Part shown: positions 30,888-39,116 of the stretch, piece by piece
Numbering within the stretch: the stretch's first letter is position 1
How the letters are laid out: the number at the start of each line of letters is the position of its first letter
From: an uncultured Lachnospiraceae bacterium
Lineage (GTDB): Bacteria > Bacillota > Clostridia > Lachnospirales > Lachnospiraceae
Assembly: GCA_944380025.1 (NCBI GenBank)
Contig: CALWGL010000002.1
Location: forward strand, 1-39,116
Direction of reading: 5' to 3'
DNA: 39,116 nt
The notes under the pieces: generated by a model
What the model saw: the letters and a program-made list of their open reading frames with translations, nothing else
The model's database searches: none
Told to the model about the DNA's origin: nothing
Translations under genes and position numbers: made by a program

Positions 30888-31910
30888 TCATGTCCGCTCA
30901 AACAGATCCTTATGATTCAGATATGCAGCGCCGATCCGTTCCTGCACCCATATCGGCTCATCATATTCCGCCCCATTATACCACATCATCCATCCTTCTC
31001 CCACCTTCAGGACAAAAGGCTTATATACAGCAACGCTGTCCCATGCTCCTTCGTCCGGACAGATCAGCGGATTTTCCGGGTGTTTTTCCCAGCCGCGTAT
31101 CCCGTCTCTTGATCGTGCCAGCCCAACCTGCGCGCGCTCTTCATGAAGATGTCCCACATAGAACATATAAAACCAGCCGTTTTCCTTTATCACGCACGGT
31201 GCGACTACTTTATGCTGTTCCCACAGCTTTGTCCCGTCCGGGCAAAGAACAGGATTGCCCGGATATTTCTCCCAGTGAATCCCATCCGCACTTTCTGCAT
31301 ATCCGATCGCGTCCGGTTCATGATTGCATCCTGCGGCATACCACATTTTAAACAGAGAATCCTCTTCATCATAGATCACATGCGGACACATAACCGCCTG
31401 AAGCTCCCACTTCTGATCCGGTATCATAACCGGCCGGGCTCTCTTCTTCCAGCGGATCCCGTCTTCGCTTTCCGCCATTCCGATAACCGATCGTCCATCC
31501 TCCATATAAGGTCTCATCTGTCCTGAATACCACATCATATAACGGCCGTTATGAAATACGACAGAAGGACGATTCACCTCATCCCCATCCCATTTCGAAC
31601 CGGGAGTAACGGAAAGGACCTCTGACGGCTCTTTCCACTGCAGTCCGTCACTGCTCTCCGTATATCCGATCGCTTTTCTGGTCCTCCAGGAAAACCACAT
31701 CCGGAACAACGGCTTTCCCTGTGTGTCCTCTTCCAGAAGGAGCGTCACATCAAAGCATGTTCCTGTCTCTCCCCCTCCAAAAACAGGATTGTTCCTGTAT
31801 TTTTTCCACCCGCCTGAAGTTCCGTACTGATAAAGTACCTTGTTTTCCTCACAATCATAAAAGGCGATCCGTTCTGCGCTGCTCATGCCCTCCGGCGCTT
31901 TCCTGTTCAT
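30888..31910 (-). CDS. Five-bladed beta-propeller glycosidase-like protein (GH32/43-type superfamily)
   Basis: A 340-aa protein with recurring blade motifs: IGYTESSDGLQWKEP, IGMAESEDGIRWKK, IGYAESADGIHWEKY and GLARSRDGIRGWEK. Each follows a segment such as FRMWFSW, YMMWYSG, FKMWYAAG and WMMWYNG. This is the layout of the five-bladed furanosidase superfamily (GH32, 43, 62, 68, 117 and relatives), but I cannot place it in one family or confirm the three acidic catalytic residues. No signal peptide is present. AAGGGAGAAAAT precedes the ATG. It lies between the permeases and the AraC sensor, so it probably acts on the imported sugar. Confidence 0.75.
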   Translation of the reverse strand: MNRKAPEGMSSAERIAFYDCEENKVLYQYGTSGGWKKYRNNPVFGGGETGTCFDVTLLLEEDTQGKPLFRMWFSWRTRKAIGYTESSDGLQWKEPSEVLSVTPGSKWDGDEVNRPSVVFHNGRYMMWYSGQMRPYMEDGRSVIGMAESEDGIRWKKRARPVMIPDQKWELQAVMCPHVIYDEEDSLFKMWYAAGCNHEPDAIGYAESADGIHWEKYPGNPVLCPDGTKLWEQHKVVAPCVIKENGWFYMFYVGHLHEERAQVGLARSRDGIRGWEKHPENPLICPDEGAWDSVAVYKPFVLKVGEGWMMWYNGAEYDEPIWVQERIGAAYLNHKDLFERT

Positions 31911-31940
31911 ATTTTCTCCCTTCTTTCTATGTCACATCTG

Positions 31941-32801
31941 TTACTTTACAGCTCCGATCAAAACCCCTTTTTCAAAATATTTTTGGATAAACGGATACAG
32001 GATCATGATCGGGAAGCAGGCTACAACGATTACCGCATATTTCATCTGCTCATTCATCAGAATTGCGTCAAGCCCCATCCCCGACGCCTGAACCTCGCTG
32101 GTGATCAGAATGCTCCTCAGATATAACTGGATCGGCTGCAGCTTCCCGTCTGACAGAAAAATAAGCGGCGCAAAGTAGCTGTTCCAGTATCCTACCCCAT
32201 AAAATAAAATCAGTACCGAAATGATGGGTTTGGATAAAGGGCAGAAGATTCTTGTCATAACCGTCCACTCCGATCCCCCGTCTATTTTTACAGCCTCAGC
32301 CATTTCTTCCGGAAGAGATTCAAAAAAAGACCTTGTAATGATCAGATTATAAGCGCTGATGATATAGGGCAGGATGATCGACCATCTGGTGTTGTACAGG
32401 TGCATCTTCTGAACCAGCATATACAGCGGGATAAGCCCGCCGCTTACAAACATTGTCAGCGTCATCAGAAAAGATAATTGCTTCCTGAGAAAAAATCTTC
32501 TTCTTGACAACGCAAATGCCGTCGTTGCCGTCAGCGTCACGCTCATTGCCGCTCCCACAAAAGTATACCAGAGCGTATTGGCAAAAGACCTCAGAACAGT
32601 TTCATTATCCAGGATCATCCGGTACGCCTTCAGCGAAAAACCCTTTGGCAGCAGATAGACATCCCTTGCCAGTACATGAGCCGGATCGCTGAAGGACATG
32701 CTTACCACATATATGACCGGATACAGCGTAATGATGATGATAAAGCATGTCACGACCGTAATGGGAATGTCTGAAAAAACAAATCTATTCTTTCTTTTCA
32801 C
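31941..32801 (-). CDS. Carbohydrate ABC transporter permease (LplC/YtcP-like)
   Basis: A 286-aa inner-membrane permease of the MalG type with six helices. The EAA loop, which docks the ATPase, reads FESLPEEMAEAVKIDGGSEW. The sequence IPITVVTCFIIIITLYPVIYVVSMSFSDP is typical of LplC/YtcP-group permeases. The start is a GTG at 32801, supported by GGAGGCGGAGAAACT; an ATG at 32861 lies inside the preceding gene. It pairs with the LplB-like permease 25 bp upstream. No ATPase gene is present, as usual in this group, which shares a MsmX-type ATPase. Confidence 0.9.
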   Translation of the reverse strand: MKRKNRFVFSDIPITVVTCFIIIITLYPVIYVVSMSFSDPAHVLARDVYLLPKGFSLKAYRMILDNETVLRSFANTLWYTFVGAAMSVTLTATTAFALSRRRFFLRKQLSFLMTLTMFVSGGLIPLYMLVQKMHLYNTRWSIILPYIISAYNLIITRSFFESLPEEMAEAVKIDGGSEWTVMTRIFCPLSKPIISVLILFYGVGYWNSYFAPLIFLSDGKLQPIQLYLRSILITSEVQASGMGLDAILMNEQMKYAVIVVACFPIMILYPFIQKYFEKGVLIGAVK

Positions 32802-32826
32802 AGTTTCTCCGCCTCCTCCCCGCGGA

Positions 32827-33741
32827 TCAGAAAATACTTGTCTCCGTTGTTTTTCTGGCAATAAAATTCGCTCCCAGCAAAATCACAACATTCACAGCGG
32901 AATTCGCCAGTCCGACCGCAGACGCAAAGCTGTACTGCGCATTCAGCAAGCCTTTTCTGTAAACATATGTAGAAAAGATATCCGCTGTGGAATAGGTTGC
33001 GGAGTTATACATCAGAATCACCTTTTCATATCCGATATTCAGCATATTTCCCATGTTCAGGATCAGCAGCAGAATAATGGTCGGAGCAATGGACGGCAGC
33101 GTGATATAGATCAGCTTTTTCCATCTGCCTGCGCCGTCCAGCGAGGCAGATTCATACATTTCCTGATCGATCCCGGAAATAGCGGCCACATAGATAATGG
33201 AATTCCAGCCGAATTCCTGCCAGACACCTGAGCCGACATACAACGTTCGAAATGCTTCCGGAAGATTAAAATAATTTTTAGGCTCCACCCCGAAAAGAGA
33301 AAAAAGCTGGGTCAGTACTCCTCCGTCAGATGCCAGCAGATCTTTTAAGATTCCAACAACTACCACAACAGAAACAAAATGCGGAAGATAGGCTGCTGTC
33401 TGGGCGATACGCCTGAAACCGCTGTGCCGGATCTCATTCAGCAGCAGCGCGAACGCGATCGGGACCGGGAAAGACCAGAAAAGCTGCTCAATGCTCAGCA
33501 GAAATGTATTTTTCACCAGCCTTCCAAAATATACGGAATCCACCAATTCCCTGAAATGCTTCATCCCGGCCCATGGACTTCCCCATATTCCCTTCGAGAT
33601 ATTGTAGTCCTTGAATGCCATCAGTATCCCGTACATGGGACCATAACAGAAAACAGCAAAATAGACTGCTCCGGGAAGAACGATCAGCAGAAGCATCCAG
33701 TCCCGTCTGATATCTTTTTTTAATCCTTTTATCGTCTTCAT
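32827..33741 (-). CDS. Carbohydrate ABC transporter permease (LplB/YteP-like)
   Basis: A 304-aa permease of the MalF type. It starts with a short basic tail and LLLIVLPGAVYFAVFCYGPMYGILMAFKDY, the hallmark of the LplB/YteP group that imports oligosaccharides such as rhamnogalacturonan fragments. The EAA loop is QEMYESASLDGAGRW. The start is the ATG at 33741 with AAGGAGAGAC upstream. It lies between the binding-protein gene and its partner permease. Confidence 0.9.
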   Translation of the reverse strand: MKTIKGLKKDIRRDWMLLLIVLPGAVYFAVFCYGPMYGILMAFKDYNISKGIWGSPWAGMKHFRELVDSVYFGRLVKNTFLLSIEQLFWSFPVPIAFALLLNEIRHSGFRRIAQTAAYLPHFVSVVVVVGILKDLLASDGGVLTQLFSLFGVEPKNYFNLPEAFRTLYVGSGVWQEFGWNSIIYVAAISGIDQEMYESASLDGAGRWKKLIYITLPSIAPTIILLLILNMGNMLNIGYEKVILMYNSATYSTADIFSTYVYRKGLLNAQYSFASAVGLANSAVNVVILLGANFIARKTTETSIF

Positions 33742-33801
33742 CTGCCAGTCTCTCCTTGTCCGGAAGGACCGGACCGGACGCAGCCGGTCCGGTCCCATTT
33801 C

Positions 33802-35529
33802 CTATTCCGCGGTCAGTTCCTGATACCGCTCATACTGTGCGCTCTTGATATCAATGATATCCTGCATGCCCATGCTGTAAGCCGTTTCAACATAGTTGTC
33901 GAAATTATCCAGAGATTCCGTACCGATCACAAATGCTGTAAACATCTCGTCCAGATAGGTTGACAGGTCGGGCCAGATACTGGTATATATCTCAGACTCA
34001 TCCGCCGTTCCAAGCATCTCCGGGAAAGGTTCCTTCATGTTCCCATAAGCTTCCCTGCAGGCTGTTTCCACTTTTGTTCCTTCAAATATCTTCATAAAAG
34101 CTTCTCCGGAATCATTGATAAAGTAAGTCGGCCATGCGCCGATACTCCTCAATGCGGAAAATGCGGAAGTATATGTCTCGTTATCCGTAATCAGCTCCGT
34201 AAACTGAATCTCTCCGTTCTCGTCATACTCATAGGAAAGGCCCTCGATCCCATAGTTGTAGAGCATGAGACCGTCTTCGCTCGCGTATACATAATCGATC
34301 CACTGCATGGCAATTTCCGGATTCTCACACGCAGATGTGATTCCATAATAGTGCCAGGTAAGCGCTCGCTTCGTCATCTGAGCCGTCCCATTTTCGTCCT
34401 GCTGAATAACAGGCATAAACTGGTAATTGCATTCCGGATTTCCGGTCAGAGCCAGATCATCGGAAGAAGCCATATTATCTGCCGGATCATGACATACGAT
34501 CCCCACCTTGTCTTCCGTGATGTTCTGAGTAAGAAGCGTTCCGTCCAGATCGTCAGAGATCAGTCCTTCGGCATAACATTTATTCAGGAATTCCAACATA
34601 TCTCTGTACTGCTCTTCTACCGCCGCATAATGCACTTCGCCGCTTTCATCCGTATACCAGAGAGAATTCGTATCATAGCCAAAACCCGTCATCAGGTAGA
34701 AAAGCTGCTGGATCCCGTTTTTCGTTGCCAGAGGAATCTCATCATCAGGATCCCCGTTCCCATTCGCATCCTGCTCCTTAAACGCAACCATTACCTCGTA
34801 CAGTTCATCGATCGTATTCGGCATTTCCAGTCCCAGATTATCCAGCCAGTCCTGTCTGATATAGAGATAATCCGGCACATATTCATTGATATCTCCCCAC
34901 CAGCCGGCAAGCGCATAGATATTTCCGTCAGCGGAAGTACACATAGCCTCCAGCGCAGGATAACGATCAAACAGTTTCTGTATATTCGGCGCATAATTTT
35001 CGATCAGGTCGTTCAGCGGGATCAGAACGCCATTGCTGGAATAAGTATCCACTCCCACATTGGAATCAAACGGCGGGATCTCTACCATATCAGGAAGTCC
35101 TTCCATGGATGCCAGCCGGGTCTGAAGCACTGTTTCCACATCACTGCTGTAGGTATCCCATTCGATATGAACGCCCGTCCTTTTTTCTATTTCCTCCTGT
35201 ACAGCCGTTCCGTCGTTATAACTGACACCTGCGCACCAGGTATCGTTTCCCATGTACGTAAGCGTCACCTCTCCCGGCTCACAAAGGGGAAGCTGCAATC
35301 CTCCAAGATCATATACTGTTCCCGTGGCATCTATATCGGAAGTGTCTGCTGTTTCTGTTCCGCCGTCTTCCTTCCCCTCATCCTTTTCTGTTTCCCCGAC
35401 GGTTTCCGCCGATACGCTTCCTTCTGCCTGTGAATCCTTGGTTTCGGAGTCTGCCGTACTGCCGCACCCGGAAACCATCCCCAATAGCAGAGAAGCTGCC
35501 AATAAATACGCCACTGCTCTCTTTTGCAT
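33802..35529 (-). CDS. Extracellular sugar-binding lipoprotein (LplA-type)
   Basis: A 575-aa solute-binding lipoprotein. The signal peptide MQKRAVAYLLAASLLLGMVSGC ends in a lipobox (VSGC) whose Cys is lipidated. A Ser/Glu/Asp-rich linker of about 50 residues follows, then a large two-lobed binding domain typical of the LplA/YtcQ group (about 500 residues). It captures oligosaccharides outside the cell and hands them to the two permeases. The start is the ATG at 35529 after AGGGAG; a longer start would put 14 charged residues before the signal. It is the first gene of the sugar operon. Confidence 0.9.
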   Translation of the reverse strand: MQKRAVAYLLAASLLLGMVSGCGSTADSETKDSQAEGSVSAETVGETEKDEGKEDGGTETADTSDIDATGTVYDLGGLQLPLCEPGEVTLTYMGNDTWCAGVSYNDGTAVQEEIEKRTGVHIEWDTYSSDVETVLQTRLASMEGLPDMVEIPPFDSNVGVDTYSSNGVLIPLNDLIENYAPNIQKLFDRYPALEAMCTSADGNIYALAGWWGDINEYVPDYLYIRQDWLDNLGLEMPNTIDELYEVMVAFKEQDANGNGDPDDEIPLATKNGIQQLFYLMTGFGYDTNSLWYTDESGEVHYAAVEEQYRDMLEFLNKCYAEGLISDDLDGTLLTQNITEDKVGIVCHDPADNMASSDDLALTGNPECNYQFMPVIQQDENGTAQMTKRALTWHYYGITSACENPEIAMQWIDYVYASEDGLMLYNYGIEGLSYEYDENGEIQFTELITDNETYTSAFSALRSIGAWPTYFINDSGEAFMKIFEGTKVETACREAYGNMKEPFPEMLGTADESEIYTSIWPDLSTYLDEMFTAFVIGTESLDNFDNYVETAYSMGMQDIIDIKSAQYERYQELTAE

Positions 35530-35665
35530 AAATACTCCCTTTCCGCGATATCTCATCGCTTTTTCCTTCAAATCAGAAACTTTTTCCTATCCAATCCCTC
35601 TTTTCTGTATGAACCTTCAGCAAGTCCGGCCGGAAGCTTACCATTGGGATGCTTTTAGTATGCCA

Positions 35666-35694
35666 TAATATGCACAAAAATAAAGAAGCAGAAA
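35666..35694 (-). promoter_or_regulatory. Probable promoter of the sugar-utilisation operon
   Basis: Minus strand TTCTGC (35694-35689), 17 bp, TATTAT (35671-35666). An overlapping TGG-CATACT extended -10 element a few bases downstream is an alternative. The leader would be about 130 nt. Confidence 0.5.
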
Positions 35695-35716
35695 ATCATT
35701 TTTTATGCGTTTCTGC

Positions 35717-35735
35717 TCAAAAAAACTTTTTTTGA
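35717..35735. repeat. Perfect A/T palindrome upstream of the sugar operon promoter
   Basis: TCAAAAAAA and TTTTTTTGA flank a single C. It lies about 25 bp upstream of the -35 box, between the two divergent operons, where an activator such as the AraC sensor could bind; equally it may only be an upstream A-tract that bends DNA. Confidence 0.45.
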
Positions 35736-35903
35736 TCGAAATCTCTTATTCTGTTCTGTCAATTCTTCCCGCTGGAATGGCCGTTCTGCGCCCTGAAATC
35801 TGTATCGCCGGGCGGAAAATCTATGGAACGGATAACGCTTTGTAAAATCCCGGAAAAATTTTTCTCTCTTTTGCACAAAAGGCTGTCCTTTTTACCGTTT
35901 TTG

Positions 35904-35912
35904 TGGTACAAT
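35904..35912 (+). promoter_or_regulatory. Extended -10 promoter of glgC-glgD
   Basis: TGG-TACAAT, an extended -10 element, with no good -35 box at 16-18 bp. Initiation would be near 35920, about 33 nt before the glgC start. The rest of the 423-bp gap (35530-35952) holds only the features listed here; I see no gene in it. Confidence 0.5.
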
Positions 35913-35952
35913 TTCAACATCACCATTTAATTTGAACCAGGGGGATATCATT

Positions 35953-37161
35953 ATGGCCAAAGAAATGATAGCAATGCTTCTTGCCGGCGGCCAGGGATCA
36001 CGTCTGTACGCCCTGACCCAGAAGCTGGCAAAACCCGCAGTTCCCTTCGGCGGAAAGTACCGGATCATCGACTTTCCGCTGTCCAACTGCGTAAACTCCG
36101 GCATTGATACGGTGGGCGTTCTGACCCAGTATCAGCCGCTGGTGCTCAACGAGTATATCGGGAACGGACAGCCCTGGGATCTGGACCGCCTGCACGGCGG
36201 CGTCCACATCCTTCAGCCTTATCAGCAGGCGAGCGGCTCCGACTGGTACAAGGGCACTGCAAACGCGATCTATCAGAACATTCCTTTTATCGAGCGCTAT
36301 GATCCGCAGTATGTGATCATCCTGTCGGGCGATCAGATCTGCAAGCAGGATTACAGCGATTTCCTGCGTTTCCATAAAGAAAAGAACGCGGAATTCAGCG
36401 TAGCCGTCATGGAGGTGCCGTGGGAAGAGGCTTCCCGTTTCGGCCTGATGGTAGCGGATGCGGATGACAGGATCACGGAGTTCCAGGAGAAGCCGAAGGA
36501 GCCCAAGTCCAATCTGGCTTCGATGGGAATCTACATTTTCAACTGGGATATCCTGAAGAGATATCTGATCGAGGACGAGGCCGATCCGGAATCCGAAAAC
36601 GATTTTGGAAACAACATCATCCCCAATCTCCTGCGCGACGGACGCCGTATGTATGCTTATCATTTCAGCGGATACTGGAAGGATGTGGGAACCATTTCCT
36701 CCCTGTGGGAAGCGAATATGGAGGTCCTGGATCCGGAGCACAGCGGCATCAACCTGTTTGACAGCGACTGGAAGATCTACAGCCGCAACAGCGGCATGAC
36801 CGGTCATCGGATCTGCCGCGGGGCGACGGTGGAGAACTCCATGATCACCGACGGCTGCCATGTGGAAGGAAACGTGAAGCATTCCATCCTGTTCGCGGGC
36901 GTGCGCGTGGAAGCCGGCGCGACGGTGGAGGATGCGGTCGTCATGGGCGGAACGGTCATCAAGTCCGGCGCGGTCGTGAAGCACTGCATCGTTGCCGAAA
37001 ACGCGGTGATCGGTGAGAACGCGGTAGTCGGAGCCATGCCCGAGGGCGACGAGAACGGCGTAGCGACAGTCGGCCCCGGCGTTTATGTGGGAGACGGCGC
37101 CAAGATCGGCCCGCATGCCATGGTGAATAATAATGTAAAAGGCGGTGAAGAACAATGGTAA
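35953..37161 (+). CDS. glgC: Glucose-1-phosphate adenylyltransferase, catalytic subunit
   Basis: A 402-aa ADP-glucose pyrophosphorylase, which makes ADP-glucose from glucose-1-phosphate and ATP for glycogen. The nucleotide-binding start is [39 protein letters not shown], followed by [24 protein letters not shown] (the G1P-binding Lys) and GYWKDVGTI. The C-terminal third is a left-handed beta-helix (repeats near [22 protein letters not shown]). The start is the ATG at 35953 after GGGGGATATCATT. It overlaps glgD by 7 bp; the two subunits usually form a heterotetramer in Firmicutes. Confidence 0.97.
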   Translation: MAKEMIAMLLAGGQGSRLYALTQKLAKPAVPFGGKYRIIDFPLSNCVNSGIDTVGVLTQYQPLVLNEYIGNGQPWDLDRLHGGVHILQPYQQASGSDWYKGTANAIYQNIPFIERYDPQYVIILSGDQICKQDYSDFLRFHKEKNAEFSVAVMEVPWEEASRFGLMVADADDRITEFQEKPKEPKSNLASMGIYIFNWDILKRYLIEDEADPESENDFGNNIIPNLLRDGRRMYAYHFSGYWKDVGTISSLWEANMEVLDPEHSGINLFDSDWKIYSRNSGMTGHRICRGATVENSMITDGCHVEGNVKHSILFAGVRVEAGATVEDAVVMGGTVIKSGAVVKHCIVAENAVIGENAVVGAMPEGDENGVATVGPGVYVGDGAKIGPHAMVNNNVKGGEEQW

Positions 37162-38300
37162 ATTCCAACGCAGATGCACTGGGCATCATTTTCCCGAACA
37201 GCTATGACTCTCTGGTACCCGAGCTGGTAGGCGAGCGCCTTATGGCCTCCATCCCCTTTGCCGGACGTTACCGCCTGGTGGATTTCATCCTGTCCAGCAT
37301 GGTAAACTGCGGCATCGGAAACGTTTCCATCGTTGTCCGCAGGAACTACCACTCCCTGATGGACCATCTCGGCTCCGGCCGTGAATGGGACCTGACCCGC
37401 AAGAACGGCGGCCTTCATATCTTCCCGCCCTATTCAGACAAGACCGTTAAGATCTACAGCGGACGCGTGGAAGCGCTGGCGAGCATTGTAGATTTCCTCA
37501 GGGATCAGAAGGAAAAATATGTGGTGATGTCGGATGCGAACATCGCCGTGAACTTTGACTTCAACGCCATGATCGATGCGCATATCGCAAGCGGCGCGGA
37601 TGTGACCGCGGCCTACCGCGTGGAGCCGATTCCCGATGTGGCGATGAATTCCTCCGCGGTGCGCAAGGAAATGTACTATACCCTGGACATGGACGAGACC
37701 GGAAAGGTCACGCAGATGCTCGTCAATCCCCAGGTGGACGGAGATCAGAATTTCTGCCTGAACATCTACATCATGGACCGCGAGCTTCTGGTCAGCTGGA
37801 TCGAAAAGGCGTTCATGCGCGGCGACATTTATTTTGAGCGTGACATTCTCGCCCGTTCCCTTGACCGCCTGAATGTGAGAGGCTTCCGTTTCGACGGCTA
37901 TGTGGCGCGTATCTGCGACATGAAGAGCTATTTTGATGAGAACATGAAGCTTCTGGATGAGGATAATCTGAACGCCCTGTTCACTCCCGGATCCGTTTAT
38001 ACCAAGATCCGTGACGACAATCCGACCCGCTATATCAACGGCTCCAAGGCGGAAAACATCATGGCCGCCGACGGCTGCGTCATTGAGGGCGAGGTGGAAA
38101 ACAGCGTTCTCTTCCGCGGCGTGAAGATCGGCAAGGGCGCAAAAGTGAAGAACTGCGTCCTGATGCAGGATACCGTGGTGGAAGACGGCGCGAGCCTGGA
38201 ATACATCGTTACCGACAAGGACGTGACCATCACCGCCGGCAAGGAAATGCGCGGGACCGACAGTCTGCCGGTCTATGTGGCAAAATATCAGGTAGTATAA
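37155..38300 (+). CDS. glgD: Glucose-1-phosphate adenylyltransferase, regulatory subunit
   Basis: A 381-aa GlgC paralogue. The N-terminus ([41 protein letters not shown]) has lost the GGxGxRL loop that binds ATP in GlgC, as in all GlgD proteins, so it is a regulatory rather than catalytic subunit. Residues GLHIFPPY and [10 protein letters not shown] follow the family, and a beta-helix ends it ([20 protein letters not shown]). The ATG lies inside the end of glgC (ATGGTAA), giving coupled translation and a matched subunit ratio. Followed by a strong terminator. Confidence 0.95.
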   Translation: MVNSNADALGIIFPNSYDSLVPELVGERLMASIPFAGRYRLVDFILSSMVNCGIGNVSIVVRRNYHSLMDHLGSGREWDLTRKNGGLHIFPPYSDKTVKIYSGRVEALASIVDFLRDQKEKYVVMSDANIAVNFDFNAMIDAHIASGADVTAAYRVEPIPDVAMNSSAVRKEMYYTLDMDETGKVTQMLVNPQVDGDQNFCLNIYIMDRELLVSWIEKAFMRGDIYFERDILARSLDRLNVRGFRFDGYVARICDMKSYFDENMKLLDEDNLNALFTPGSVYTKIRDDNPTRYINGSKAENIMAADGCVIEGEVENSVLFRGVKIGKGAKVKNCVLMQDTVVEDGASLEYIVTDKDVTITAGKEMRGTDSLPVYVAKYQVV

Positions 38301-38367
38301 ATGCACGGCTGCGCTTCCCGGGAAGCGCAGCTGCAAAAGGATATCAGCCGGAGAACTTTTTATAAAA

Positions 38368-38418
38368 GAGCCTCTGTCCGGCAGACGGTTTGGGCCGTCT
38401 GCGGCAGGAGGCTCTTTT
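38368..38418. terminator. Bidirectional terminator between glgD and ldh
   Basis: GAGCCTC pairs with GAGGCTC (38408-38414), enclosing an inner GCAGACGG/CCGTCTGC stem. The plus strand continues with TTTT and the minus strand with CTTTTATAAAAAG, so it can stop both converging transcripts. Confidence 0.75.
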
Positions 38419-38432
38419 GGGCAGGATATTCC

Positions 38433-38478
38433 GTCCGTTTCTTATTCTGTCCGTTTCTTATTCTGTCCGTTTCTTTTT
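38433..38478. repeat. Three 16-bp tandem repeats (GTCCGTTTCTTATTCT)
   Basis: Two exact units and a third partial one (GTCCGTTTCTTTTTGC) lie between the terminator and the end of the ldh gene. Likely slippage; no role seen. Confidence 0.75.
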
Positions 38479-38540
38479 GCGGGCTTATCCCGTTTTTCCG
38501 GATACTCTTCTGCGAAACACTCTTTTCCTTCATCCGCCGG

Positions 38541-39116
38541 TCAGTCTGTCTCCAGTCCTTCCAGCACCTTTTTCAGCGTGTCCGCGGATTTCCTCAGCTT
38601 CTCCTCTTCCTCTTCGCTCAGCGAAATGGGAACCCCCGTTTCAATGCCATCCTTTCCTACGATGGAGGGCATGCTCAGGACCACATCCGAAATTCCGTAT
38701 TCCCCGTGCATCATCGAGGATACGGGAAGGATGGATTTTTCATCCCGGACAATGGCTTCGCAGATCCGCTTTACGGACATGGCGATGCCGTAATAGGTGG
38801 CGTGCTTTTTGGCGATGATCTCATAGGCGCTGTTCTTTACCTCCTCCGCGATCCTGCGGGCCGCGGCCTCATGCTCGAAGTGGCCGCGCATCTCGCAGAA
38901 ACGGTTTAAGGGAATCCCGGATACGTTTGCGCTGCTGAAGACGGCGATCTCGCTGTCCCCGTGCTCTCCGATGATGAAGGCGTGCACGCCCCGGCTGTCC
39001 ACGGAAAGGTGCTCGCCCAGACGGTATTTCAGCCGGGCGGTGTCCAGAACAGTGCCGGAGCCGATCACCCGGTTTTCCGGAAGGCCGGAAAGCTTCAGCG
39101 CCGTCCAGGTCAGAAT
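38541..39116 (-). CDS. ldh: L-lactate dehydrogenase, C-terminal 191 residues (partial)
   Basis: The gene enters from the right edge and ends at 38541. The visible part begins ILTWTALKLSGLPENRVIGS and continues GTVLDTARLKYRL, the LDH substrate loop region, then IIGEHGDSEIAVFSSANVSG with the catalytic His of the EHGDS motif. The segment IYSVKRICEAI-like helix and SMPSIVGKDGIET strand complete the fold. It reduces pyruvate to L-lactate with NADH in fermentation. Whether it has the allosteric fructose-bisphosphate site cannot be judged, as the N-terminus is outside the window. Confidence 0.93.
   Translation of the reverse strand: MLTWTALKLSGLPENRVIGSGTVLDTARLKYRLGEHLSVDSRGVHAFIIGEHGDSEIAVFSSANVSGIPLNRFCEMRGHFEHEAAARRIAEEVKNSAYEIIAKKHATYYGIAMSVKRICEAIVRDEKSILPVSSMMHGEYGISDVVLSMPSIVGKDGIETGVPISLSEEEEEKLRKSADTLKKVLEGLETD

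Overview
The window looks like chromosomal DNA of a Gram-positive gut anaerobe of the Lachnospiraceae or a close clostridial relative. This is inferred from gene content: paired glgC-glgD, meso-diaminopimelate dehydrogenase, a bile salt hydrolase-like enzyme, an Lpl/Yte-type sugar ABC importer with a membrane-bound AraC regulator, GGAGG ribosome binding sites, and GC-rich housekeeping blocks next to AT-richer accessory blocks. No species can be named from sequence alone.

Positions 1-3200 are accessory. A minus-strand operon (methyltransferase, HNH nuclease, start of a NUDIX gene) lies beside a MerR regulator gene cut off after about 30 codons by a 148-bp inverted-repeat element. Next comes a plus-strand gene resembling the PBECR4 family, behind a promoter and a structured, terminator-bearing leader. 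Positions 3200-11080 are a minus-strand run: MATE exporter, SUV3-like helicase, metallo-beta-lactamase-fold hydrolase, esterase, pRiA4b ORF-3-like protein and a PARG-type macrodomain. A bile salt hydrolase gene (11360-12355) faces away from the MATE gene.

The most interesting region is 12396-15352. A retron-type reverse transcriptase (NAxxH, YCDD and VTG motifs) overlaps by 4 bp a downstream two-helix membrane protein, a layout like retrons with membrane effectors. Just upstream of the RT is a candidate msr-msd RNA (14149-14376) bounded by a 9-bp inverted repeat, with an extended -10 promoter at the right distance. Beyond it lies an array of 18 copies of an 8-bp site in strictly alternating orientation, nearly all spaced 21 or 31-32 bp apart (whole helical turns). 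Five 24-bp repeats and a second copy of the inverted-repeat element follow.

Positions 15353-20570 hold ddh, a GH4 enzyme with the CHEV motif of alpha-galacturonidases, its divergent AraC regulator, and a PadR/membrane-protein pair. Positions 20656-25604 hold an ABC exporter behind a 13-codon leader peptide and overlapping terminator (probable ribosome-mediated attenuator), then a decayed AT-rich block: a frameshifted unknown gene, a DUF4365 fragment fused to the tail of a frameshifted HAD hydrolase, and an AlkZ-related protein. Positions 25685-35529 form one sugar-utilisation locus on the minus strand: binding lipoprotein, two permeases, beta-propeller glycosidase-like protein, AraC sensor-regulator, SGNH esterase and DUF4091 protein. 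With the CHEV GH4 enzyme nearby, pectin-type oligosaccharides are a plausible but unproven substrate. The window ends with glgC-glgD (glycogen synthesis) and a partial L-lactate dehydrogenase.
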